In this document: piece by piece, positions 23,397 through 31,407 of the stretch | Position numbering within the stretch: position 1 is the stretch's first letter | Layout: the number at the start of each line of letters is the position of its first letter | Assembly (NCBI GenBank): GCA_900540085.1 | Contig: UQEU01000006.1 | Location: 1 to 64,000 of the forward strand | Origin: an uncultured Eubacteriales bacterium | Lineage (GTDB): Bacteria; Bacillota; Clostridia; Oscillospirales; Acutalibacteraceae | Direction of reading: 5' to 3' | DNA length: 64,000 bases | The notes under the pieces: generated by a model | Told to the model about the DNA's origin: nothing | Database searches by the model: none | What the model saw: only the letters and a program-made list of their open reading frames with translations | Program-made: the position numbers and the translations under genes

Positions 23397-24689
23397 ATGA
23401 AAGCAGCATTTTATACGCTTGGTTGTAAAGTTAACCAATGTGAAACAGAATATATAACCGAATTATTTAAAAAAGACGGATATGAAATAGTAAATTATAC
23501 AGAGACAGCAGATATTTATGTTATAAATTCATGTACCGTTACTGCTACGGCAGACCAAAAGACAAGACAAAGCATAAGAAAATTTAAAAGAAATCATCCT
23601 GAAAGCATTGTTATTTTAACAGGATGTATGCCACAGGCTTATGAAAGCAACGCAAAAGAATTGTCAGAGGCAGATATAGTTATAAGCAACAAAGAAAACA
23701 GTAAAATAGTTTATTACTTAAATCAATATCTTTCTTCTTGTGAGAGGCTTGTACATATAGATAAACACAAGACGGGAGATAAATTTGATGAATGTAAAAT
23801 AACTTCATTCGGTAAAAGAATTCGTGCTTTTGTTAAAATAGAAGACGGCTGCGACAGATTTTGCTCTTATTGTATTATACCTATTTCAAGAGGCAGAGTA
23901 AGGTCAAAGTCTTTGAGTGATTTAAAAGAAGAAATTAATTCTCTTGCTGAAAACGGAATTAAAGAGATTGTACTTGTGGGGATAAATCTTTCCTCTTACG
24001 GAAAAGGCGAAGATTTTAATATTGTTGATGCCGTTAAAATTTGTGCTGAAACTGACGGAATAGAAAGAGTCAGATTAGGTTCATTGGAACCCGACCATAT
24101 TACTGATGACATTATTGAAGATTTAAGTAAAATTAAAGAATTTTGTCCCCAATTTCATATTTCACTGCAGTCGGGTTGCGATAAAACTTTAAAAACAATG
24201 AATAGGCACTACACTTCTTCTGAATACAAAGAACTTTGTGATAAATTGAGAAAAACTTTTACTGACTGTGCTCTTACAACAGATGTTATGACAGGATTTT
24301 GCGGTGAAACAGAGGAAGATTTTAATGACAGTTTAAACTTTGTTAAAAGCATTGCTTTTGAAAAGGTACATGTATTTCCCTATTCCGAAAGACCGGGTAC
24401 CGTTGCATCTAAAATAGGAAAAGACCTTCCGAAACAATTAAAAGAACAAAGAGCGAGTATAATGATTAAGGAAAACGACAAAATCAGAGAAAACTATTTT
24501 TGTTCTTTAGTGGGAAAAATGAAGGAAGTTTTGTTTGAAAACTTTGTTGACGGATACAATATAGGATATACAAAAAATTATGTACCGATTAAAGTTAAGA
24601 GTGACGAATATCTTGTATCTCAAACAAAAAGTGTTAAAATAACAGATTTTTCAGGAAGCGATTTTTGTTTTGGAAAAATAGTTCTTTAA
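23397..24689 (+). CDS. mtaB: tRNA (t6A37)-C2 methylthiotransferase MtaB
   Basis: MtaB adds a methylthio group to t6A37 of ANN-decoding tRNAs. The 430-residue protein has the N-terminal UPF0004 domain (YTLGCKVNQCE), the radical SAM cluster motif CDRFCSYC near residue 150 and a C-terminal TRAM domain. The GCKVNQ form separates it from MiaB. Its last 39 bp overlap the end of the convergent gene at 24651. Confidence 0.93.
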   Translation: MKAAFYTLGCKVNQCETEYITELFKKDGYEIVNYTETADIYVINSCTVTATADQKTRQSIRKFKRNHPESIVILTGCMPQAYESNAKELSEADIVISNKENSKIVYYLNQYLSSCERLVHIDKHKTGDKFDECKITSFGKRIRAFVKIEDGCDRFCSYCIIPISRGRVRSKSLSDLKEEINSLAENGIKEIVLVGINLSSYGKGEDFNIVDAVKICAETDGIERVRLGSLEPDHITDDIIEDLSKIKEFCPQFHISLQSGCDKTLKTMNRHYTSSEYKELCDKLRKTFTDCALTTDVMTGFCGETEEDFNDSLNFVKSIAFEKVHVFPYSERPGTVASKIGKDLPKQLKEQRASIMIKENDKIRENYFCSLVGKMKEVLFENFVDGYNIGYTKNYVPIKVKSDEYLVSQTKSVKITDFSGSDFCFGKIVL

Positions 24690-25892
24690 GTTTTCTGACT
24701 CCTTTTTCATAGTATTGTTTTCCGATATAAATGCGGAAGAATATGAAAATACATATATACCATTGATTTTTGAAATATTATCGACATATTCAGCTTGTTC
24801 GGCGAGTATGTCGGTATTTTTTTTAAATTCAAAAACGGAATTTGAATTGTTTTTTGAAGCGTACTCGTCTTTTTTTCCGCATTTATACATAGGCAAACCA
24901 ATATATATTTCTTTATTTTCAGTCATATTGCACCAATCATTAACAGTTTTTTTAAACGGACATATTTCATTTTCAAAACCATAGTAAATTTGAGGACATA
25001 TATAGTCGATAATATCACTTTTTGCCCACAGTTCCACATCGGCATAAATTGTGTTATTGCAGTAGTCAATATTACCACATGGACTTATTCCGAATTTTAT
25101 ATTTTTATTAGTACTTTTTATTGCTTTATTTACTTTTTTTATCATTTCGTTTATATTGTTTCTTCGCCAATCTTCTAAAGACATATTTCCGCCGCTATTC
25201 TTGTATTTTTCAAAATATTTTTTATCGGTGTCGTCATTCATATCAGGCGGATAAAAATAATCGTCAAAATGAATGGCAGAGATGTTATAGTTTTCTGCAA
25301 TTTCTTTAACTCCCGAAACAATTAAATCAGTAACTTTTTCATCTGCGGGATTGAAGTATATCTTATTGTTAAGAGTAAATGTAAATTCTTTGAAATCGTT
25401 TCTCGGTTGTTTTTTTGCATTTTGTGATACTCGGTATGGATTAATCCACGCTTCTATATTTAAATTTAACTTACTTCCCTCTTTGCATATTATTTCCAAA
25501 GGGTCATATATCAGCTTTTGATTTTCAAAACAATATTTAGATACAGGAAAAATTTTTGAATTGTAAAATGCATCTGCACACGGTCTTACCTGAACGCATA
25601 CTGTATTAAATCCATATTCTTTTATTTTATTTAAAACTTTTTTAATGTTTTCGGTGAATTGATTTTTATTTGAACAGTTTTTTGTAATGTTTGACAGTTC
25701 ATAATATGTCAGCCAAATGCCTCTTATATAATTGCTTTTTTTCACTGAGTTTTCTGTTGTTTCGGTATTTTGTTCTGTTTGAACGGTATTATTATATTTA
25801 TTAGTTTTTTTAGGAACTAAAACACAACCGTTGAAAAATAAACATATTGCTAAAAGAATGGCATTAAAAATAATAATTTTTCTCATAAACAC
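24651..25892 (-). CDS. Family-10 glycoside hydrolase-like lipoprotein (GHL10, YngK-like)
   Basis: A 413-residue secreted protein with a lipoprotein signal (FFNGC lipobox near residue 22) and a Glycosyl-hydrolase-like 10 domain: RGIWLTYYEL, TVCVQVRPCADAFY, EAWINPYRVS and AIHFDDYFYPP. Members act on or near cell-wall polysaccharide, but the substrate is unknown. Its stop lies inside the 3' end of convergent mtaB. Confidence 0.87.
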   Translation of the reverse strand: MFMRKIIIFNAILLAICLFFNGCVLVPKKTNKYNNTVQTEQNTETTENSVKKSNYIRGIWLTYYELSNITKNCSNKNQFTENIKKVLNKIKEYGFNTVCVQVRPCADAFYNSKIFPVSKYCFENQKLIYDPLEIICKEGSKLNLNIEAWINPYRVSQNAKKQPRNDFKEFTFTLNNKIYFNPADEKVTDLIVSGVKEIAENYNISAIHFDDYFYPPDMNDDTDKKYFEKYKNSGGNMSLEDWRRNNINEMIKKVNKAIKSTNKNIKFGISPCGNIDYCNNTIYADVELWAKSDIIDYICPQIYYGFENEICPFKKTVNDWCNMTENKEIYIGLPMYKCGKKDEYASKNNSNSVFEFKKNTDILAEQAEYVDNISKINGIYVFSYSSAFISENNTMKKESENLKNYFSKTKIAS

Positions 25893-25937
25893 TTGAACAC
25901 TCTCTCAAAATGAAGTATAGTAGAAACGGTGATATAA

Positions 25938-26228
25938 ATGGAATACAGAATTGGAAATTCAAAATTAGTATGGCCTTTAGGCAATACAACAAAATTAGAC
26001 TGTCCTCATTGTAAACAATCTGTTGAGTTCAGTATTTTTTCTAATGTTAAGGCGAGCCTTGTTGCAAAATTGCCTGTTCTTGAACTTAAAAATGTCGTTT
26101 TTCTCGTATGTCCTTCTTGCGCTTCTGTTTTTGGCGTTAAAGAAACTGCGGCAGAGTCTTTGAAAAGCGGTAATTTGCTTGCAATAGGAAATTATGATTT
26201 TGAAGAATTAGAACAGTTTAAAAAATGA
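25938..26228 (+). CDS. Small zinc-ribbon protein
   Basis: A 96-residue protein with two CxxC pairs (CPHC and CPSC) about 40 residues apart, the zinc-ribbon spacing. It overlaps the next gene by 4 bp (ATGA). No specific function recognised. Confidence 0.75.
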   Translation: MEYRIGNSKLVWPLGNTTKLDCPHCKQSVEFSIFSNVKASLVAKLPVLELKNVVFLVCPSCASVFGVKETAAESLKSGNLLAIGNYDFEELEQFKK

Positions 26229-26503
26229 AATATTTATTATTGTATTTATTGATTGTAAACCTTTTTTCAGCGATTTTAACCGTTGTTGATAAAAAGCGTG
26301 CTGAAAAGAACAAATGGCGAATAAGCGAAAATGCGTTGATATTTACGGCTGTTTTAGGCGGTGCGGTTGCTGAATATATAACTATGAAGGTCATTCATCA
26401 TAAAACACTTCATAAAAAGTTTATGACAGGTCTTCCTGTCATAATTGTTTTTCAACTTATCTTAATAATTTATATATTTTTAAAAATCGGAGCAAAAATA
26501 TAA
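26225..26503 (+). CDS. DUF1294 family membrane protein
   Basis: A 92-residue protein with hydrophobic segments at both ends and the DUF1294 core: DKKRAEKNKWRISENAL, GGAVAEY, and HHKTLHKKF. The family is uncharacterised. It is coupled to the zinc-ribbon gene. Confidence 0.85.
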   Translation: MKYLLLYLLIVNLFSAILTVVDKKRAEKNKWRISENALIFTAVLGGAVAEYITMKVIHHKTLHKKFMTGLPVIIVFQLILIIYIFLKIGAKI

Positions 26504-26517
26504 TTGCCCCGATTTTT
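26484..26517. terminator. Bidirectional terminator between DUF1294 gene and spoIVA
   Basis: AAATCGGAGCAA pairs with TTGCCCCGATTT (one mismatch) around an AT-rich loop, followed by T residues. Confidence 0.75.
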
Positions 26518-27993
26518 TTATAGTATAATACATATCAGTCCGTTACAGCCTTCGTTTATAACTCGTTCTATCGTTTCTCTAAACTTATTTCTTGCGTCTT
26601 GAGGCATTCTGTACAGTTTGTTATGTAAACCTTCATTTACGAGTTCGTGAAGCGATGTACCGAATATATTTGAGTTCCAAATTTCGCCCGGATTTTCCTC
26701 AAATTCTTTAAGCAGATACATTACAAGTTCTCTTGATTGACTTTCACTGCCTACTATTGGTGCTACTTCTGTATATGTATTGCATTTTATCATATGAATT
26801 GACGGTGCAGAGGCTTTTAATCTTACTCCGTATCGCCCTCCCTGTTTCATTATTTCGGGTTCGTCGAGTTTTAATTGCTCCATAGTCGGCATTACAATAC
26901 CGTATCCGTCTTTTTCAACTTGCTCCAGAGCGTTATTGAAAGCGTTGAACTTGTTTTTTAAAGAATACAGTTCAATCATTTGCGACATAAGTTGTTGTTC
27001 GTCTAAAATTTCCGTGTTACATTTTTCCGATAAAATTTTATAAAAATATGAATTATCAATGGATAATTTTAATTTTACACTTCCGCACGACAAATCAATC
27101 ATCTCTATCTTCATACCAGTTGTGATTTCACTGTCATCAAAACTTTTTGTAAAATCGAATATTGTTCTTATTGAAGACAGACAGTCGCATTTTTCTTTAA
27201 TTTCTGTAAAAAGTTTATCTTTAAACCAATTTTCTTTTTCAAGATTTTTAATCCATAAAGGCATATTAACGGAAATATCCGATATTGGAAATTCATATAA
27301 AACATTCATCAAAATTTGTTTAATATCTTTTTCTTCAAGGTCAATACAACTGACGGCAAGTACGGGAACATCGTACTTTATTTGCAACGATTTTGCCAAT
27401 GCAACTGTTTCGGGACTGTTTGGATAAACAGAGTTTAAAACAACGGCAAACGGTTTATCAAGCTCTTTTAATTCATTTATAACTCTTTCTTCTGCTTCCT
27501 CATATTCATCACGCGGAATATCACTTATGCTTCCGTCTGTTGTTACAACCAAACCGATTGTAGAATGTTCTGTAATAACTTTTTTTGTACCGATTTCCGC
27601 CGCCATATTGAACGGTATTTCTTTTTCAAACCAAGGAGTCATTACCATTCTTGGCTGTTCATCTTCTATATATCCGAGAGAACTTGGCACTATGTATCCT
27701 ACGCAGTCAATCATTCTTACACGCAGATTTACAGATTTTTCAACTGAAATATTTACTGCGTCTTCAGGTATAAATTTCGGTTCTGTTGTCATTATTGTTC
27801 TTCCTGCGGCAGATTGAGGAAGTTCATCTTTTGCTCTTTCCTGAAGATGCGGACTTTCAATATTCGGAATTACTATTGTGTCCATAAATTTTTTTATAAA
27901 AGTTGATTTACCTGTTCTTACAGGTCCTACTACACCTATATAGATATCTCCGCCTGTTCGTGAACTCATATCTTTATATATAGAATTATCCAT
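26518..27993 (-). CDS. spoIVA: Stage IV sporulation protein A (spore coat ATPase)
   Basis: SpoIVA polymerises with ATP hydrolysis into the basement layer of the spore coat around the forespore. The 491-residue protein has the TRAFAC-like Walker A VGPVRTGKSTFIKKFMD near residue 20 and the conserved SpoIVA C-terminal domain that binds SpoVM. AGGAGG precedes the ATG. It follows sipL by 12 bp; spoVM lies upstream in the same direction. Confidence 0.97.
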   Translation of the reverse strand: MDNSIYKDMSSRTGGDIYIGVVGPVRTGKSTFIKKFMDTIVIPNIESPHLQERAKDELPQSAAGRTIMTTEPKFIPEDAVNISVEKSVNLRVRMIDCVGYIVPSSLGYIEDEQPRMVMTPWFEKEIPFNMAAEIGTKKVITEHSTIGLVVTTDGSISDIPRDEYEEAEERVINELKELDKPFAVVLNSVYPNSPETVALAKSLQIKYDVPVLAVSCIDLEEKDIKQILMNVLYEFPISDISVNMPLWIKNLEKENWFKDKLFTEIKEKCDCLSSIRTIFDFTKSFDDSEITTGMKIEMIDLSCGSVKLKLSIDNSYFYKILSEKCNTEILDEQQLMSQMIELYSLKNKFNAFNNALEQVEKDGYGIVMPTMEQLKLDEPEIMKQGGRYGVRLKASAPSIHMIKCNTYTEVAPIVGSESQSRELVMYLLKEFEENPGEIWNSNIFGTSLHELVNEGLHNKLYRMPQDARNKFRETIERVINEGCNGLICIIL

Positions 27994-28004
27994 AATACTC
28001 CTCC

Positions 28005-29525
28005 TTAAATGCCGGGAATCATTAAAATTCGTTTTGACTCAATGATATCTGATGTCAAATCGTTTTCTTTTATTATTAAATCAACATCGGAACTGAATTT
28101 TTTAGCAATATTCCATACATTGTCTTTTTCGTTTGCAAAATAAATAACAAGAGCAGGAGTTTCAATTGTTTTGTCATCTGTATCTGAAAAACTTTTCAGT
28201 GCTTTAATATTGTTTTTCTTGCACAAAATTGCATCTATTGAACTGTCAAGGCGTATTTCGATTTTGTTTTGAGATTTTATTATGTAATCAAAAGATAAAA
28301 ACTCGATATTTGACAGACCTGAAATATTTTTTTCATTTATAGATGTATCATATTCCAAATCTTCTGTTGTTTTCGCAAACATCATATTTCCGTCAGTGGA
28401 TTTATATATGATTTCAATCATAAGTTTTGCTTTTATTTTTACGGTACTGTCGCATTTCATTTCTGTTTTTATACAGTTTACAGTTAAATCACATATTTCT
28501 GAAATATCTATCGAATCAAAAGAAACTACAGATTTGAAGAGCGTTTTATCCTTAATTTTTGCTATTAAACGACCGTTGTTAATTGTTTCAAACTCACAGG
28601 AAATATTTTTTCCCGGACAATAAGCGTCAATGATAAAACTTTCGTTTTTTTCGCAAAAAGCGTCAAAATTAACACCTATTCTGCCTGCAGCCTCAAATAT
28701 TTTTAATTCGCCGTTTTCGTCTGCTTTTGCCGTAGTGCAAATGTTTTGTACATCTAAATTACAGATGCATAAAGATTTCTCATCTATACCCGATACATCG
28801 ATAATTTTATTTATATCAATCAAAGTGCTGAATTTGTTTATGCTTTCATCATTGTCGTCAATTGTGTAAATAACGGAAATTCGTAATTGTGCTTTTATTA
28901 ATGCTTTATCTTGCACTATGTTTATTTCTTTTAAATTTACATTTGAAAAAGTGTTTATGATACTTTTTATTTTTACATTTTCTTCTGTATTGCCTATTTG
29001 TTCACAAAAATCTATTTTTTCTGTTGTACAAGCACAATAATTGAGTTTTTTTGTATTTAAAATATTCTTTTTTAAATTATCGCAGTCGGAAATTATTTCG
29101 CATTCGTATTTGCTGAAAACAAAATAGTCTATTGAAAAAGAAGAATGTATATCAATTCTTCTTTGATTAATCATCCGTGTGCTGTCATATTTTTTTATTG
29201 TTTTGTACTTTACTGCGGAATTATCAGGCAAATCTAAGTTTATGCTTACGGTCTTTGAAAAATCTTCGTCACATGAATATGTTTTAATACAATTGTCATT
29301 TGAAGATATATAAATTATATCTATTTTTGTCTTACCGTAAAATTTGATTTCATTTTTTGTTTTTTCGTATCCTGTTATGTACGGAACTGCAGAACTTTTT
29401 ACTATTTTTAGCAAATCATCCATATATTGCGGCAAAGTTATATGAAAATCAAAGTCGCAGTCTGCCGAACCGTCTGTTATGTTTTTAAAGTCGGAAATTT
29501 GTTTTAAAGTATATTCAGATGCCAT
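28005..29525 (-). CDS. sipL: SipL-like SPOCS/LysM spore coat protein
   Basis: In Clostridioides difficile, SipL binds SpoIVA and tethers the coat. This 506-residue protein has repeated SPOCS (DUF3794)-like beta segments through the first 440 residues and a C-terminal LysM domain (residues about 455-503, VWNIAKKFSSDVDLIIKEN). Domain order, length and position directly before spoIVA fit SipL. Confidence 0.9.
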   Translation of the reverse strand: MASEYTLKQISDFKNITDGSADCDFDFHITLPQYMDDLLKIVKSSAVPYITGYEKTKNEIKFYGKTKIDIIYISSNDNCIKTYSCDEDFSKTVSINLDLPDNSAVKYKTIKKYDSTRMINQRRIDIHSSFSIDYFVFSKYECEIISDCDNLKKNILNTKKLNYCACTTEKIDFCEQIGNTEENVKIKSIINTFSNVNLKEINIVQDKALIKAQLRISVIYTIDDNDESINKFSTLIDINKIIDVSGIDEKSLCICNLDVQNICTTAKADENGELKIFEAAGRIGVNFDAFCEKNESFIIDAYCPGKNISCEFETINNGRLIAKIKDKTLFKSVVSFDSIDISEICDLTVNCIKTEMKCDSTVKIKAKLMIEIIYKSTDGNMMFAKTTEDLEYDTSINEKNISGLSNIEFLSFDYIIKSQNKIEIRLDSSIDAILCKKNNIKALKSFSDTDDKTIETPALVIYFANEKDNVWNIAKKFSSDVDLIIKENDLTSDIIESKRILMIPGI

Positions 29526-29563
29526 AGCTTTACTCCTTCGCGTATTTTCTATAAAATACTATG

Positions 29564-29590
29564 AAAAAAAGACGAGGTTTATGCCTCGTC
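29564..29590 (-). terminator. Terminator after spoVM
   Basis: GACGAGG pairs with CCTCGTC around TTTATG, with a seven-T run on the minus strand. Confidence 0.85.
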
Positions 29591-29680
29591 TTACTTTTCT
29601 TCTTTAACTTTTTCAATTTTAAAAACAGCTCTTAAAATAGTGCTTAAAAATTTAGGACTTTTGATAAGTACAACTTTCAC
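29591..29680 (-). CDS. spoVM: Stage V sporulation protein M
   Basis: A 29-residue amphipathic peptide starting at a GTG with GGGGG 7 nt upstream. The core IKSPKFLSTILRAVF lines up with the SpoVM pattern IKxPKFLxxIxRA, including the Pro that lets SpoVM sense forespore membrane curvature and recruit SpoIVA. The C-terminus is Lys/Glu-rich and slightly longer than in B. subtilis (26 residues). Position near rsgA-thiN mirrors the B. subtilis spoVM region. Confidence 0.85.
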   Translation of the reverse strand: MKVVLIKSPKFLSTILRAVFKIEKVKEEK

Positions 29681-29694
29681 AGGAATTCCCCCAC

Positions 29695-29838
29695 TCATTT
29701 TTTACAGCAGATTATTCCGAGAATGATGACTACTATCGAAAGTATTCGTGTTATCCATATAGTAGGCAGACAACATGCGGCAACGCAGCCAACACCAAAA
29801 GCAATCCATAAAAATTCTTTTCGCACTCTTCCTTTCAT
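29695..29838 (-). CDS. Small hydrophobic Cys-rich membrane protein
   Basis: A 47-residue protein with GGTGGTG before the ATG. It has a basic N-terminus, two hydrophobic stretches around a CCLPTIW turn and a CCKK end. It stops 14 bp before spoVM and is probably co-transcribed with it. No family can be named; a small spore-membrane protein is possible. Confidence 0.65.
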   Translation of the reverse strand: MKGRVRKEFLWIAFGVGCVAACCLPTIWITRILSIVVIILGIICCKK

Positions 29839-29890
29839 AGTATAATCACCACCCTTTTACTGCGTGTACCTTATACTATGATATTTATGC

Positions 29891-30508
29891 TTAATCGTTA
29901 CTGAGAATAATTAAAAGTTTTCCGTTTTTTACAGAAACTTCTGCAAAACTGCAGTTATCTGCAACCTCATTGCTTACCGTTAGTTGTGCGTAGAGTTCCA
30001 AATAGTAATTATTTAACGGGTATTTTGCACCTTTTATTGTTAGACTTTCTATATCGTTATAAAGTGCATAGACAGAAAAATATTTATATCCGCAATCTTT
30101 TTTTATTATTGTTTTTTTATCGCATATATAAATTAAATTTTTATCATCTATTATTCTTGCCTTGACATTGTTTTTTAAACAATATGTAATCGAGTGGATA
30201 TTTGCAAGCGTGTGGTCTATTCTGTTACCTATTGCACCGAAAATTTCAATTTCTGTTGCGCCCCTTTTTACAGCTTCACGAACACATGAAAAAGTGTCTG
30301 ACTCATCTTTAATCGGATTTAATTTTATTATTTCACAATTATAATCAGGTAAATCTGACGAGTCGAAATCTCCTATTATTAAATTAGGGATAAAATCTAA
30401 TTTCTTATATCCGCTGTCTGCTGCGATAATATATGAATTTTTGTCAATATTGTTTTGAATAAATTTATTATCGGTGTTAGGCGCACCTGAAACTACTGAA
30501 AACTTCAT
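29891..30508 (-). CDS. thiN: Thiamine pyrophosphokinase
   Basis: ThiN makes thiamine diphosphate from thiamine and ATP. Motifs include AADSGY, IGDFDS, the acidic DESDTF loop and GAIGNRIDH. The start was placed at ATG 30508, which forms an ATGA overlap with the rsgA stop, giving 205 residues; an ATG at 30520 is possible. The rsgA-thiN order is conserved, although rpe, normally between them, is missing here. Confidence 0.92.
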   Translation of the reverse strand: MKFSVVSGAPNTDNKFIQNNIDKNSYIIAADSGYKKLDFIPNLIIGDFDSSDLPDYNCEIIKLNPIKDESDTFSCVREAVKRGATEIEIFGAIGNRIDHTLANIHSITYCLKNNVKARIIDDKNLIYICDKKTIIKKDCGYKYFSVYALYNDIESLTIKGAKYPLNNYYLELYAQLTVSNEVADNCSFAEVSVKNGKLLIILSND

Positions 30509-31389
30509 TTCTTTTCCCATTCTTTTATATTTTTAACTTCGCTGTACATCTGCTTATAAGAATTAAATCTGCTTTTGCTTATTTTACCGTTTTCGACCGC
30601 TTCTTTAATCGCACAGCCTTTATCTACTGTATGACTGCAACTTGTAAATTTACAGTTACCCAAATAATCTTTAAATTCACGAAAACAATAAGGTAAATCG
30701 TCTTTTGAAATATACTCAAATCTTTCAATGTCAAGTGACGAAAATCCGGGTGTATCTGCAACATAACCGTCACAAACTTTTAATAGTTCACAATGTCTTG
30801 TAGTGTGTCTTCCCCTGCCCAATTTTTTGCTTGTTTCGCCGACTTCTAAATTCAAAGTCGGTAAAATCGAGTTTAGAAGAGATGATTTTCCTACACCTGT
30901 ATTTCCTGTAAATGCACTTACACTGTTTTTCAGCATTTGTTTAATTTCTTTTATACTCGACTCATCGTTATCTATATTACTGATTGAAACGACTTTAAAG
31001 CCTGCATTTTTATATATTTCAGCAAATTGTTTATATTTATCGGATAAATCTATTTTTGAAAAAATAATAATAGGCTCAACATTTTTATGTTCTGCCACTG
31101 CAATCAATTTATCTATTAAGTAAGGATTTAAAATAGGGTCCTCGACTGATGACACTATAAACAATTTGTCAATGTTTGAAACGGGAGGTCTTATAAAACT
31201 GTTTTTTCTTTCAAAAATTGTATCTATTGTATTTTCAGCATTTACATTTACGGTAATCTCGACATTATCGCCTACTAAAGGTGATATTTTCTGTTTTCGG
31301 AAACTGCCGCGTGCTTTACATTCATATATAACATCAGCGGCTTCTACATAGTAGAAACCGCCTATACCCTTTATAATTTTACCTTTCAT
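30505..31389 (-). CDS. rsgA: Ribosome small-subunit GTPase RsgA
   Basis: RsgA checks late 30S maturation. The 294-residue protein has an OB domain, a circularly permuted GTPase (SKID before GNTGVGKSSLLNS and DTPGFSS) and a C-terminal Zn-knuckle (CxxxxCxHxxxxxC form in LGNCKFTSCSHTVDKGC). It is directly after the kinase/phosphatase pair, as in B. subtilis. Confidence 0.96.
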   Translation of the reverse strand: MKGKIIKGIGGFYYVEAADVIYECKARGSFRKQKISPLVGDNVEITVNVNAENTIDTIFERKNSFIRPPVSNIDKLFIVSSVEDPILNPYLIDKLIAVAEHKNVEPIIIFSKIDLSDKYKQFAEIYKNAGFKVVSISNIDNDESSIKEIKQMLKNSVSAFTGNTGVGKSSLLNSILPTLNLEVGETSKKLGRGRHTTRHCELLKVCDGYVADTPGFSSLDIERFEYISKDDLPYCFREFKDYLGNCKFTSCSHTVDKGCAIKEAVENGKISKSRFNSYKQMYSEVKNIKEWEKK

Positions 31390-31407
31390 ATATTCTCCGT
31401 ATCAATA

